Source: Cricetomys ansorgei (Eukaryota > Chordata > Mammalia > Rodentia > Nesomyidae). From it: DNA of 64,000 nt. Under the pieces are notes generated by a model, which did not search any database, was not told the origin of the DNA, and saw nothing but the letters and a program-made list of their open reading frames with translations. A program made the translations under genes and the position numbers. Within the stretch, counting starts at the first letter, position 1; each line of letters starts with the position of its first letter. Location: the NCBI GenBank assembly GCA_026225945.1, contig JAMJFZ010004061.1:22618001-22682000 (forward strand). The letters are read 5' to 3'. Positions 44,441 to 55,060 of this stretch are shown piece by piece.

Positions 44441-45189
44441 GTATCCATCGCTACCACTAAAGCCAGTATGGGTGTCCCAACATCATAAGCTCACCTCATC
44501 CAAGTACCACCCAAAGTTCTCACCTGAATTTGCAATTAGCATATGAATTCAGTAATTTCTCCAAATAAGAACTTGTGAACAACACTCTCAAATCACAAAA
44601 TGACTTTAAATAGTTTGCACCAATTCAAACAATGAATCCTGCTCTCCTTCTATCTCAAGTAAGACAATTTTTTTTTTTTAAATCTGTGTTACACACAGAA
44701 GGAAATGCAAGGAAACATCTTAGCCATTAGCAGAGAGTAGCAGGGTCACAAGTGGCTACTGGAATATGGTAAGTAGTCCAGGGATAACTCTGCAATGCTT
44801 GTGCTTTTCCCTGTAAACAAAGCCCCTTTAGAGAGGCCCGTTCATTTATCAGATGTTCACAGCAGCAGCTGCGTCACAGATAATCGAGGATCCTGGGGGC
44901 AATTGGTTTTAAGGCTGTGACAGCGGGAGAGTGTGGAGACCTCTGGGCTTCAGGCACCCTTGTCATGCTCTTGAGGTTCTTTATTAGGCAGAGAGATTCA
45001 AATATTTTTGTCAGCTTTTTGATTCTCATTTCAGGGCCGAGTGCCCTCATCTCCCTTCCTCAGCAAACACACTGCTCACCCTAAGGCTTGCAAATGGGCT
45101 GGGAAAGACCCCAGGTCACTCTAGTGGGGGTGACTTTGGGACTAGAGTCCTTCTTGCTGACCCTGCTTTCTTAAGAGCCCAGGCCTTTC
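44441..45189. other. No repeat recognised; GC-richer block
   Basis: Contains a T-run (44668-44679). The block 44820-45085 is visibly less AT-rich than the window average and holds 'gctgcgtcac' (CRE-like), 'cagcagctg' (E-box) and GATA-like words. It is only a candidate conserved or regulatory block, with no direct evidence of function. Confidence 0.35.
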
Positions 45190-45255
45190 TCTATCTCTCT
45201 GAGCACCTGGCATAGAGCAGGTGCTCAATAAATCTCTGCTTAACTGAATTGGCAG
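45190..45255 (+). mobile_element. L2/MIR3 3' end
   Basis: 'gagcacctggcatagagcag' followed by 'gtgctcaataaatctctg' is the typical conserved 3' end of L2/MIR3. Short but clear. Confidence 0.78.
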
Positions 45256-45679
45256 CTCACTTAATCAGGCCCAGCCTGCTTTTCTTATCTGTTGAACGGG
45301 GAGAGTGAGGTTTTCCTCGAGGATTATGAGGAAGCACGTGGAATCAAATGGCATTGTTTCTTCCTAATAGCATACGGGCAACAAACTAACTCTCCTTAAC
45401 TTTTAATCATAAAACACATCTTCTTCTGAGTCCTTTAGGGGGACATGGTATTACCTCAGTTATCTTAAACTGCTGTGCTGGACAGACAAAAGTTCAAATT
45501 TTTATTTGTCAATATTAAATGCGATGATTGGTGACACTGACCAAGGGAATTAAACTCCACATTCAGATCCTAACTCGTTCAATCTGATCACAGAAAAGGG
45601 ACATAGTTACAAATGGAATAGTGTTTTCCTATACACTGTGTTAGCCAGTGAAAAATTATGCTACTATTTCAGCTATCGT
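45256..45679. other. No feature recognised
   Basis: No supported feature. Confidence 0.4.
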
Positions 45680-45800
45680 TTCCTTGCTAGTCTCTATGTT
45701 TTAGGTGCACTGTTAAGTGTTTTAAACAGGTTATCTCATCCCTGCCACAAAAAAATGGTCCAATTGTGTATGTTTTACAGCAGATAGCTTAAACCACCTT
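45680..45800 (-). mobile_element. MIR SINE fragment
   Basis: 'taggtgcactgttaagtgtt', 'ttaaacaggttatctcatcc' and 'ctgccacaaaaaaatgg' match the reverse complement of the MIR 3' half. Confidence 0.62.
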
Positions 45801-46760
45801 CTCATGAGTCTTAGGTTTTATCAGTCCATGCTCTGGATAAACGTAGCATCCCACCACATCCCTGGTTGCAAGGGAAAGTTGTACCATCTACCCATCTATG
45901 CCATGGAGCTACTACATATTCCATATGCAAACCTCTGAAGCAACTGCTTGGGAAGTCAATTTAAAAAGACACAGCTTTGTCTTCATGGAGCTTTGAATAA
46001 AGTGCATAAGAGCAACCCTGAACAAGTAACCACATAAATACATTCAGAACTGCAAGTCACAAGTGCTTCGAAGAAAACAGTAAAATGCATGGATGCAAAT
46101 GCTGGGAACTGCCAGAGACAGAACCAGCAGGGCACAGAGGTATGGTGGGCTGGCAAGGAGAAGCCAGGGAAAGTTCTTCCAAAAAGAAACTGAGAAGAGA
46201 GCCAAGAGGTACATGAAGAAATGAGGCTAGGAACCAGGAGCTTGCTCTCCTCAAACCTAGTGTCTTCCGAGATGTTCAGCTGGAGAAGGGGCTTGACCTA
46301 AGCATTAGAGAGAAAAATATCAGAAAGTGGAAAAACAGTGAAATGAAAAAGTTAGAACAGAGAATCAGAAAGCGTAGCCCACTTGAGAAAGCTTTCCAAT
46401 TGCTGGCTCACGGGGGTGTAATTGTCTTCCCTATAAGTGGGTTTATAAGTGGGGAAGAAGTGCCCAATGGCATTGAAGAACAGCTCTTTTGCAGGCAATA
46501 CTGAGTTCATTTTTCAGTGGAAAGGGCTTGAATAATGTATGTAAGTGCAGAGAAAGTCCAATGCTGTTTAAAACTCCTTCCCCGACACATCACACAGGCT
46601 TTATTCCATAAATCAGAAGATATATGTGTCATAAGCTTTTGTGGACTCTAAAAGATGAAATTGACAGCTGTGCTCAAGTGTCTGGATGTTAACTTAGATT
46701 CATCAGCACACCTTACAAGGTGTAGGCACTGAGGTCTGCCCTAAGGAGTTTCCCCTCTGT
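45801..46760. other. No feature recognised (1 kb)
   Basis: No recognised family. A minus-strand frame at 46057-46254 has no domain. Confidence 0.42.
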
Positions 46761-46814
46761 CCCTAACCCTAACACTAGCCCTAACCCTAATCCTATCCCC
46801 AACCATAACCCTAA
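46761..46814. repeat. Interstitial telomeric repeat (CCCTAA)n
   Basis: Nine consecutive hexamers in perfect 6-bp register: CCCTAA x2, CACTAG, CCCTAA x2, TCCTAT, CCCCAA, CCATAA, CCCTAA. Five are exact vertebrate telomere units and the others differ by one or two bases. Flanked by ordinary DNA and a B3, so it is internal and not a chromosome end. Confidence 0.93.
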
Positions 46815-46844
46815 CTAGAAGTTAAAATTTTTACATTTACTTAT

Positions 46845-47028
46845 TTATTTGTGTGTTATTGAGTGTGTATGCATGTGCATGCCTACCATGGTGCATGTGT
46901 GGAGGTCAGGAGATAACCCATAGGACTTGGTTCTCTCCTTTTACCATGTAGGTCCAGGGGATCCAACCCAGGCTGTCACGCTTGACAACAGGCGCATTCA
47001 CATACTACTATGCCCTCTCTCCAGCCCA
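46845..47028 (-). mobile_element. B3 SINE
   Basis: An AT/TG tail side, 'catgtgtggaggtcaggaga', 'ggacttggttctctccttt', 'taccatgtaggtccagggg', 'atccaacccaggctgtca' and 'ccctctctccagccc': full reverse-complement B3. Confidence 0.92.
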
Positions 47029-47082
47029 GTAATTAGGTTTTAAAAGACACATCAAGGCATTGTACTTCATGATGCCTTAATA

Positions 47083-47242
47083 ATAATAATATATATATAT
47101 ATACATTATATAATATATATGCATTTATATATTATTACATACATTTTATATATATTTTTTCTTTATACATGTGTGTTTATATGTGTGTGTGTGTATGTAT
47201 GTGTGTATATATATATACACACATATTTATATATATATAAAA
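47083..47242. repeat. (TA)n/(TG)n AT-rich compound repeat
   Basis: Alternating TA, ATT and TG units over 160 bp. The open frame over it is only low-complexity residues. Confidence 0.95.
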
Positions 47243-47637
47243 TGACATTTCAGAGACAAAAGGATCCTTTTGATCCTAAAAAGGAAACAATGAAAACTGA
47301 GGTGGAGAAAGATAAAGAAGCCAGAATGTAACAGATTATGAAACCTCCAAGGGCAGACGCTAGAGGATGTTTTCACATGAAGAGAATTCAGAGAGGAACC
47401 AAAACCCTGTGTGGCGCATTTACGTACTGCCCTCAACTCTTTTGTTATCACCTAAGAACTTTGAAAACTTCTACCACTGCACACAACTAAGATTTTTTCT
47501 TCTTTTGAAAACACCTGGCACTAAATTTTTGCAGGCTACACTTGGGACCAAAATCAGCAAGAGGAAATAGACTGACATTCCTTCCTAGAATAGCTTATCT
47601 GAAATTTTAGCCTTTGTCTGGTGAGGTCTCATACCTT
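47243..47637. other. No feature recognised
   Basis: A perfect 14-bp palindrome (aaaaggatcctttt, 47258-47271) is the only structure noted. Confidence 0.4.
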
Positions 47638-47762
47638 CTCTTTTTTTGAGACAATGGTTCACTTAGTACACTATGTGTTCTGGGCTGGCCTTGAGTATTA
47701 GAAGCTTTCATCTCACCTGCAAAGTGCTAGAATTGTAGGTATATATTACCACTCCAGGCACA
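47638..47762 (-). mobile_element. Old B1-related SINE
   Basis: 'tttttttgagacaatggttc', 'tgttctgggctggccttgag', 'caaagtgctagaattgtagg' and 'taccactccaggc' follow the reverse complement of proto-B1/B1. More diverged than other copies here. Confidence 0.75.
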
Positions 47763-47792
47763 GAGTGAGGTCTCTTGAAGGAAAGAAAACGT

Positions 47793-48000
47793 GTATATTT
47801 ATATATATACGTATAGAGGTGTGTGTTAGTGTATATACATATATGTGTGTTATATATGTACATATATGCATAGGTATATATATAAATGTATACATATTTT
47901 TATTTAATATATAATATATATTTATTTTTACAATTTCATAAAAGATTTTCATATTTTAAATAAATATTAATATGTTTAATTATATATATTTTTTACTATA
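47793..48000. repeat. AT-rich TA/TG repeat
   Basis: TATA/TATG/TGTG units to about 47895, then plain AT-rich sequence to about 48000. Confidence 0.88.
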
Positions 48001-48054
48001 CATATTATTAGGCTCTTATCAAATTAAACTCCTATTTTTAGTAAAGAGTAATTT

Positions 48055-48202
48055 TTGCCAGGACATTGGTGGTGCTATCCTTAATTCTAGCACTCAGAGG
48101 CAGGTGGATCTCTGTGAGTTCCAAGCCAGCCTGGTCTAAAGAGTGAGCTACAGGGCAGCCAGTTACAACAGAGAAACCTGTCTCAAAACAAACAAAAGCA
48201 AT
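48055..48202 (+). mobile_element. B1 SINE
   Basis: 'gccaggacattggtggtgct', 'ttctagcactcagaggcagg', 'tggatctctgtgagttcc', 'agcctggtctaaagagtgag' and the TTACAA variant 'gttacaacagagaaac', then an AAAC tail. Confidence 0.95.
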
Positions 48203-48207
48203 TATTT

Positions 48208-48262
48208 TCATGTCAGGGAGAAAGCTCAGCAGGACCTGAGCTGGATTCCCAGGATTCATGTA
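48208..48262 (+). mobile_element. B2/B3-type SINE scrap
   Basis: 'cagggagaaagctcagcagg' and 'acctgagctggattcccagg' are A-box and B-box regions of a tRNA-derived SINE with an internal deletion. The (GA)n that follows probably grew from its 3' part. Confidence 0.5.
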
Positions 48263-48267
48263 AAAGA

Positions 48268-48356
48268 GTAGGGAGACAGAGATGTAAACAGAGACAGAGA
48301 GGGAGGGAGAAGGGGAGGGGAGGGAGAGGGAGGGAGAGAGAGAGAGAGAGAGAGAA
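48268..48356. repeat. Purine tract (GA)n/(GGGA)n
   Basis: Mixed GACA, GGGA and GA units ending in about 13 perfect GA units. Confidence 0.95.
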
Positions 48357-49148
48357 TAAACAGAAACAATAGGAAATTAATTTTCCAAATTAGGTGACTG
48401 AGGAAAGTGACTTCTCTAATAGTCGTTAAACTTATAAATCCCTCCACAGGATGCTCATGGCCTATCATCTCAGTAGTTTCGAACCCAGTAGCCATGTTAT
48501 TTGTCTTTGTGTCCCAGGAAAGACATGCAGAGTGCCTTATTCATGGTACATTCTTCCAGAAGCCAGTATATTTGATTTGACATTGAAAAGACTGGAAAAT
48601 GGAATGCGTTAAAATGTACCCTTTACAAATGACTGACATTTGAATTCAATATTGACTTGGGGAAGAAAAGAAAATGTCCCATTCATATTCTATACGGGCC
48701 CCAAATACCAAATGAATATAAATGGGAGGCATTTCCATGTCTGCCTTCTTTGAGTATTTTCTGCATAGGCAAGAGGAGCAGGAAGGAGCAGCCAGACTCC
48801 CTCCCTTAAAAACAATGGTGCTGACATAAGGTTCTGTGCCATTTCCTGAAGGGAGCTACAGGGGTGGATTTGAAGAGCAAAGCTGAAAATGTTGATAGAA
48901 AAAAAGGTGGGAGGGGCAGACATTCACAATCTGTGGATTAAAAATGTGAGGGAGACAGAAGAAACCAATCCAAAGACTGATAGAATTTTCAGTGCAGCAG
49001 CTCTGAGTGCCAATATTTATTCCAAGAGGAAAATTGAGCTTCAAGTCCCAAAATGACCCTCAGCTCCCATTCTCAGTTCCAAGTGCACATATTTACATTT
49101 GCTGGTGACTACGTGACTATATTTAAATTAAGCTCCAAAAGACTGCAA
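48357..49148. other. No feature recognised
   Basis: No supported feature. Overlapping minus-strand frames at 48690-49044 lack domains. Confidence 0.4.
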
Positions 49149-49374
49149 ACAGCTGTTTCAGCCATTGTCCCAGTCTGTTTCAGCTCTCTTTCCCTGCCAT
49201 TCTTCAAGAAGCACCAAGTTCAAATGTGCAGAGTGTGGCCATTAGTTTTTCTATATTTAGTATGGGTAGATTCAAAACTCAGAAATAAGTTCATTTGTTG
49301 AGCGATATCTGACCACATGGTATTATGCAGATGGAGTAAATTCCAGCCAGAGGAACCAAGGGAAAATACTTTCT
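49149..49374. repeat. Diverged local duplication, copy A
   Basis: Shares ordered blocks with 49791-49975: 'gctgtttcagccattgtccc', 'tatgggtagattcaaaactc', 'agaaataagttcat' and 'aaattccagccagaggaacc'. Copy A has about 40 extra bases in the middle. Both copies carry a minus-strand frame reading SLGSxxWNL...MNLFxSFESTH, but divergence is scattered and there is no sign of a gene. Confidence 0.8.
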
Positions 49375-49790
49375 CAAGCCAGAAAGCAAGGAACTTTATG
49401 TTAGCACAACATTGCATCTCAAATCAAACAAGTTTTTATGTTGGGTGACATAAATCCACTTAGCACAGTGGAGGCTGTACCTGCCTGTCTCAAACAGAAA
49501 ATCATGTGAGGTTTCTGCTAGTGCCTTCAGAACAGATTAGATCTGCCAAGCTAGTAGTAGATCCTTGGGAGGGAATCCTACAGAGCCATAGCCCTGATCT
49601 ACTTCTTCAACACTCTATTCTTAAAGGCTTCACTCATCTGTTTGCCCATCTTAACTACTGCTGTCCTTAACTTCCTCAGCATCACTCTTCCAGAAGGCAG
49701 AACCTAGCATACATCAGACAGAAGACAGTGGTCCATGAATCAGCAAGGTGGGGAGTAGGGATGAGGGAGGGGGGAAGGAAGAGAGGAAGG
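49375..49790. other. Spacer between duplicated copies
   Basis: No recognised repeat. Ends in a purine-rich patch (49748-49790) resembling the one after copy B (49977-50022). Confidence 0.45.
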
Positions 49791-49975
49791 AAGCTGTGTT
49801 TCAGCCATTATACCAGCCTGTATCAGCTGCCCTTCCCTGCCTTCATTTCATTCAACAACAGCATGGGTAGATTCAAAGCTTGGAAATAAATTCATACTTT
49901 CTGAGAGCCTGTAATACTCAACCACAGCCTTATGAAGAGGGAATAAATTCCAGTCAAAGGAACCAAGGGAAATGT
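49791..49975. repeat. Diverged local duplication, copy B
   Basis: Partner of 49149-49374, same orientation about 640 bp away: 'gctgtgtttcagccattata', 'catgggtagattcaaagctt', 'ggaaataaattcat' and 'aaattccagtcaaaggaacc'. It is bracketed by two similar GTAGGG(A/G)TGAGGGAGG purine patches. Confidence 0.8.
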
Positions 49976-50113
49976 GACAAGTAGGGGTGAGGGAGGAGGG
50001 AAAGAAGAAATGGAAGGAAGGAGGAAGGAGCGAGGAGGAAGCAAACAAAATATTTTGCTGCTAATTTGAAAACTCTCTACCATCTACTGCTTGAAGACAG
50101 GAAAGATTTGGAG

Positions 50114-50324
50114 CAGCAGTTCTCAACCCATGGGTTGGAAAGAAGACCCTTTAGCAGTGGTCACCTAAGACCATCTGCATATCAGATATTTACACTGTGA
50201 TTCATCACAGTAGCAAAATTACAGTTATGAAGTAGCAATGAAAATAATGTTATGGTTGGGGGATCACCACAACATGAGGAACTGTATGAAAGGTTCACAG
50301 CATTAGGAAGGTTGAGAACCACTG
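50114..50324 (+). mobile_element. URR1 hAT transposon, near complete
   Basis: Terminal inverted repeats 'cagcagttctcaaccc' and 'ggttgagaaccactg', internal 'gtagcaaaattacagttatg', 'aagtagcaatgaaaataatg' and 'caccacaacatgaggaact'. Flanked by an 8-bp target duplication, 'atttggag' (50106-50113) and 'atttagag' (50325-50332), 7 of 8 equal, as expected for hAT. It is nonautonomous, with no transposase. Confidence 0.95.
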
Positions 50325-50332
50325 ATTTAGAG

Positions 50333-51009
50333 AAACTTGGCCATGTTCCCATCCCAAACCCTACCAGAGAAGCTCAGGAAAGGGGCCTTCTTAGCTGTAT
50401 GAAGGAACAAATTTGCCTTATAAGAGACAATTAGATGCTGATGCAATGTTAAACTGCTGCCTCCTTGCTTCCCTCAGGCTAGGAGACAACAGAACCTGAT
50501 CTGTTTTAAGGATTTTAGAGGGGAATTACTACTGCATGGAATCAGGGAGGCAGAGTGTTTTCCATATGCCCTAAGTCAGTGTTGAGATGTGAAAATAAAT
50601 CATGTACTACAGGTGCAGAAAAACAGGGAGACAGTAAAGCTATCCCATCTATTAAGCTGGGAAGGGGCATAAGTTCAGAGAGTAAGCTCAGTATCTGAAT
50701 AACCTTCAAGGGCAAAGTGAAGGAGAGCCTGTGATGGGGGATGCGCACTATCTCTTTGGACTCTGGCAGGGCTTGAGAGTGTGATTTTTCTCAGCTGGAA
50801 CAGGATAAAGGAAGGCAGATCTAACAAGGGGTGGTGACTGGAACGATACTGACTTATTCTGGAGTTCCCACTGCTTACTGGTAATAGTTTATTTTCCCCC
50901 TCAGATGTCCTCAACTCCACAGGTCTCCTTGGCCATTAGTCACTTCCTGAGTGGCAAGATGGAGTCACCACCATCATGGCATTATCGCTAACACACGCAC
51001 ACAACTGCT
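50333..51009. other. No feature recognised
   Basis: No supported feature. Confidence 0.4.
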
Positions 51010-51625
51010 CTGTAACATGTTACTGTGTAACACTTTCCTGAGAGATTGAAACATTCCACTCTCAGGAAGCTCCTTAAGCAGAAAGATAAATAACTCAAAA
51101 TAGTTCCAGGAAGTCCCTAAAACTGACAAGATGCACTAGCACCCTCCTTGCAAGAGTAAACAAGCCAAGCTGCTGAGAGTCCCTCTCAGAGCAGCCACAC
51201 TGCAAAGAAGACTCTCAGACAAACTGAGCTGCAGAAAGGAAAACTCTGAGTCCAGACACCAGCTTCCTGGAGGAAGCAAAAGTCAGCCAAGCTGTCTGGA
51301 AGTGGTTTAAAACAATTCAGTCACCTGAAAGAGACACTCTCCAACATGTTGAGTACCAGCTGGCTGTGCAGTATACTCTAGGTTCCCCGTTTTTGTGAGA
51401 TGTCGCCCAGGCTTGGGTCAGCTTTGGTGATGCAGCTGTCTTTGAGTCATTTCTGTTTCTGTAAGTAACCCCTCACCCATATTCTGTAAGTAACCCCAAT
51501 AAAATTCATTGGCTCCTCATGTTTGGTTTTGGTGGTATCCCTCCTTTGGTCTATCATGGACTCTCTATCTGGGGTGAGTTAATTTGTGTATTGGTCTCCC
51601 CAGGAAACATTTGTTCATACAACAA
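51010..51625 (+). mobile_element. Probable retroviral solo LTR
   Basis: 'ccccaataaaattcattggc' (AATAAA) is followed by 'gtttggttttggtggtatcc', 'ggtctatcatggactctcta' and 'ttggtctccccaggaaaca'. This layout of polyadenylation signal, T/G-rich block and U5-like end is typical of LTRs. 'tctgtaagtaacccc' occurs twice (51458, 51483), suggesting a small internal duplication. Family unknown, ends not fixed, no target duplication proven. Confidence 0.55.
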
Positions 51626-52261
51626 TCACCACCACCACACCACCCATAAAGGTTTCTGATTCATAAACCTAATGCTATCAGCTTCCAGGATGGCTGTCTT
51701 TCCTTCCAGGTCTAGCGCAGTTCCGCTCTGTACATTAGATGTTTCCACAGTTGCCTCCGTCAACTGTTTAAAAAGTCCAGAAATACATGCAGGGTGTTCA
51801 CCAAGAGAAGGAACCATCATTCACGCTCTACACCATGGTCAGTTCTCTCACCTGGTCTGCTGTGCTTCCTCCCTTTCCTGGCTTGATTCTCGTACCATTA
51901 CTCTACCATCCTCAAGCCAAATACTCAGTATTAGTGTATGTGTTTTATAGCATACTGATTGCTAGAAAATCTGTGCTAAGGCAAATTGGTATTTAAATTT
52001 ATTCCAGAAAGGGACATAGTAATGAAAGACATAAAATTAATAAGTGGCTGCATTTGGTTGAATTAAGTAGTCAGGATTAAACTGTGAAGCAGACAGACAC
52101 TGGAATTAAGTCTATAGAAAAAAGAAAATGACATTTTCACAATCTCACTGTACAATTTAGGAATAAAATGGATGGTATGGTCAGAAAAACTAAGAACTTA
52201 AAACAGGATGACAATTGTTTGCACATAGGATTGAAACACAATTATGATTAAAAATTAAGAT
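51626..52261. other. No feature recognised
   Basis: Starts with a CACC-rich patch (51627-51644). Otherwise nothing. Confidence 0.4.
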
Positions 52262-52512
52262 CTGAGGTAGTTTAGATATGGTTTGTCTTACAAAGGCTCA
52301 TTGGGTGGAAGCTTTAAGAAGGATGCCATTAGGATGTGGGAGTGCCACTCTTCTTAGGTCTCATGCACCCTCACCCTGTCCTGTCATTATCCATGTTGTA
52401 AATGCATCATGGAACACCAATGAGATCCAGCTACCAAAATACACTTCCTTTTTTATAAATTTCACAGACTTGGTTATTTTGTTACAGCAACAAAAATGGA
52501 CCAAAATGAATA
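52262..52512 (+). mobile_element. MaLR LTR (old)
   Basis: 'ggtagtttagatatggtttg' at the start and 'ttataaatttcacagacttg', 'gttattttgttacagcaaca' and 'aaaatggacc' at the end match the two ends of MST/MLT1-type MaLR LTRs. The middle is diverged. Confidence 0.7.
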
Positions 52513-52679
52513 CTGCTAGAAGACAGAGGAAGAAAACACATACAGGTATGTATCACACCCATAGATAACAGCTACCCTCCTTTCTGTTTTGTACACTTCA
52601 TATTATACAGTAGACCTAGAGAAGCATCTAATGGCTAAGTTAACATGGGAGAGAATGAGTAGAAATGTCAATTTCAGTC

Positions 52680-52855
52680 TTATTTATGCAATTGACCACC
52701 TATGTCCTTTGAGCAATTTACTGAAACATTTAGACTCTTTGTCTGTAGATTAGAGACAACAGAACACAGTTCTGGGTTCTGCCTTGAGTGATTAGTGCAA
52801 TGCCTAGAAAAAAACTAAACCTTAAATAAATGTGAATACTACTGATATTATCAAG
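52680..52855 (+). mobile_element. MIR SINE
   Basis: 'tcctttgagcaatttactga', 'aacatttagactctttgtct', 'gattagtgcaatgcctag', 'accttaaataaatgtgaata' and 'ctactgatattat' follow the MIR core and 3' end in order. Confidence 0.72.
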
Positions 52856-53145
52856 GTACCTGGTTAAGTGCAATTTGAAGAACCTATCACTTAACAAGAG
52901 AACATCCTTCAGTGACACAGAGCCAAATGCCTATCATTTTGTATACATCTTCAAGTTTTCCCTCTTCTCTGTGCCAACACAGATTTTTAGGACAAAATGT
53001 ATATAGTTTTGAATCTGATTACCTTCAGTTTCAAAGATTCCAAGTAGACACATAGAAAGATATACTCATAAATGGAGACACATAATGAAACATCATGCCA
53101 GAAATTGAGAAAGGGCTAGTAGGTAATCCAATCGGCTGTTGGTTT

Positions 53146-53275
53146 TTCCAAATAAAGTTTTACTAGGACACAGCTACAGCTTTTTGTTTATGTAGTTTAT
53201 AGTTATTCTCACATATAAGTGGAAAGTGGCAATTTGTGATTTATGAATCCTAAAATATTTACTACTTGGCTGTTT
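53146..53275 (-). mobile_element. MER58-like hAT-Charlie fragment
   Basis: 'ccaaataaagttttactagg', 'acacagctacagctttttgt', 'ttatgtagtttatagttat' and 'cctaaaatatttactacttg' match the reverse complement of MER58-type elements in order. The ends are missing. Confidence 0.75.
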
Positions 53276-54906
53276 GGGCTCTGACCCAGGAGCTGGACTT
53301 GAGGAAAATGGCAGGAATAGGAGAGGAGTTGGAAGGAAAGAACTGGAAAGTGCCAGGTGAGATGGCCTCAAACCATAAGCTAATGTCTCATGACACTGGA
53401 CATTTACAGAGGAGGGAGGAAGAAATAATTGAATGATGCATAGTGCTAATCAAGGGCCAAGGGTATGATTACTGCTTACGGACAAATGCTATAACCAAGA
53501 ATATATGGGCTACATCTCCCATAAGTCTTTAAAAATGTTTCATCTTGGGAAATGAAGCTGAAGAAAGTACACAGAGAAACTCCGGCAGGAACTGAACACA
53601 AAATAATTGGATTTAATTTGTTATGGTTGTTGATTTAGATGCTTATTGAAGAAACATCTTTGAGGTTATAAAGAATATTTTCACATAAATGTGATTCTGT
53701 GACATTTTCACTTTATTACTTTAATAAATGAATTGAGGGAGTAAAGTATAAGAAATGGAGTCCCTTTAATAGGAAAATCAGAGAGATCAATTATTTAAGA
53801 ATTTCAAATTAGCATATACAAGACTGACTCCACAAGAGATCTTTATCCGTGTGCCCATATATTCCTGCTAAAAATGGATTTATCTTCCACTTGGCTCCAT
53901 ATTACCAACTTTTAAAAATTTAGCTGCAGTTGACAATGCATTAATCTCTCTGAGATAATCTTATTTATTGTGTAATTACTGTATCCTAATAAGAATCACT
54001 TGTGGAAATCTGACTTAAAGATTTAAAAATATGTCTGATGTACTGTACACATCTCAGAGGAAGTGATTCCTGCCGATGATATTGTGTACTTGAAATGATT
54101 TGCTGAGGAACTAATTTCTTCAGAAAAAAATACAATTTGCTATTCTCTCAAATTTCCATGAATACTTAAGAAAATCATCACATGTTTTGATAATCAAAGA
54201 TACTTTTTAAATAGCTACATATTTTATAATACATTTACTAAAGTAAATTAGTCCCATGCAGTCATTGAAATAATGGAAAAATGCTACATGGAAAATATTT
54301 ACAGTATTTAAATGAAAGCATCACAACAACACATTATAATTTTACAAGCAAAAAAATTGTTTTGTACTTGTACATGTAATAGTGAGTCCCCTTGGTGTAA
54401 TGAAAGTTTTTGAATTTTACATATTGTGTTTATTCTATCTATACTTGGCAGATGTAATAAATTCTACCAAATATATTCTGTATGGTATTTAAATCTGCAA
54501 AGCATTGAATAACACAATTCAGGAAACTACATGATAACCTCTCCTGAAACCAAAGCGATGCCAGCTTTTAAGAAATGTATAATTAAGAAGAGCAAATTTA
54601 ATGTATGTAGTAGTTGAAATTTTTTGCGAGCATTTTTTTCAATCACCTAAGTCTAATTTCAAAGAATTGATAATTAAAATTAATCATCATCTATTTAAAG
54701 TTTAAATCAATCCAACTCTTCAGTAGATATTCAGATTATTGAAACACTCTGACACCCATATATTTTTGTTCTTCCAGACAGATTCATAACTTTTACTTAT
54801 GATTATTTTCTGATGAATAACAAACATACATTTTCACAAAGACAGCATGTGGCATTTTAAAAAGGCTCTTAGATCATAGTATTTGCTCTTACAAGGGATA
54901 TTAGAG
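53276..54906. other. No feature recognised (1.6 kb)
   Basis: AT-rich, without any SINE, LINE end, LTR or microsatellite that I recognise. Confidence 0.45.
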
Positions 54907-55060
54907 GCCATAGAGATAAGTCAAAGGGTAAAAATGCTTGCCACAAGCATAATAATCTGAGTTTGGTCCCACATGGTAGAAGGAGAAAGATGAATCTTTC
55001 AAATTATCCCCTGGCATCCACACATGCATGGTGGCATGTGTATGTACACATCCACAATTA
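54907..55060 (+). mobile_element. B3 SINE
   Basis: 'gaggccatagagataagtca', 'aagggtaaaaatgcttgcc', 'ataatctgagtttggtccc', 'acatggtagaaggagaaag' and 'ctggcatccacacatgcatg', in B3 order. Confidence 0.87.

Noticed and set aside
46761..46814. A true chromosome end
   Set aside because: Degenerate, only 54 bp, and flanked on both sides by ordinary DNA and SINEs.
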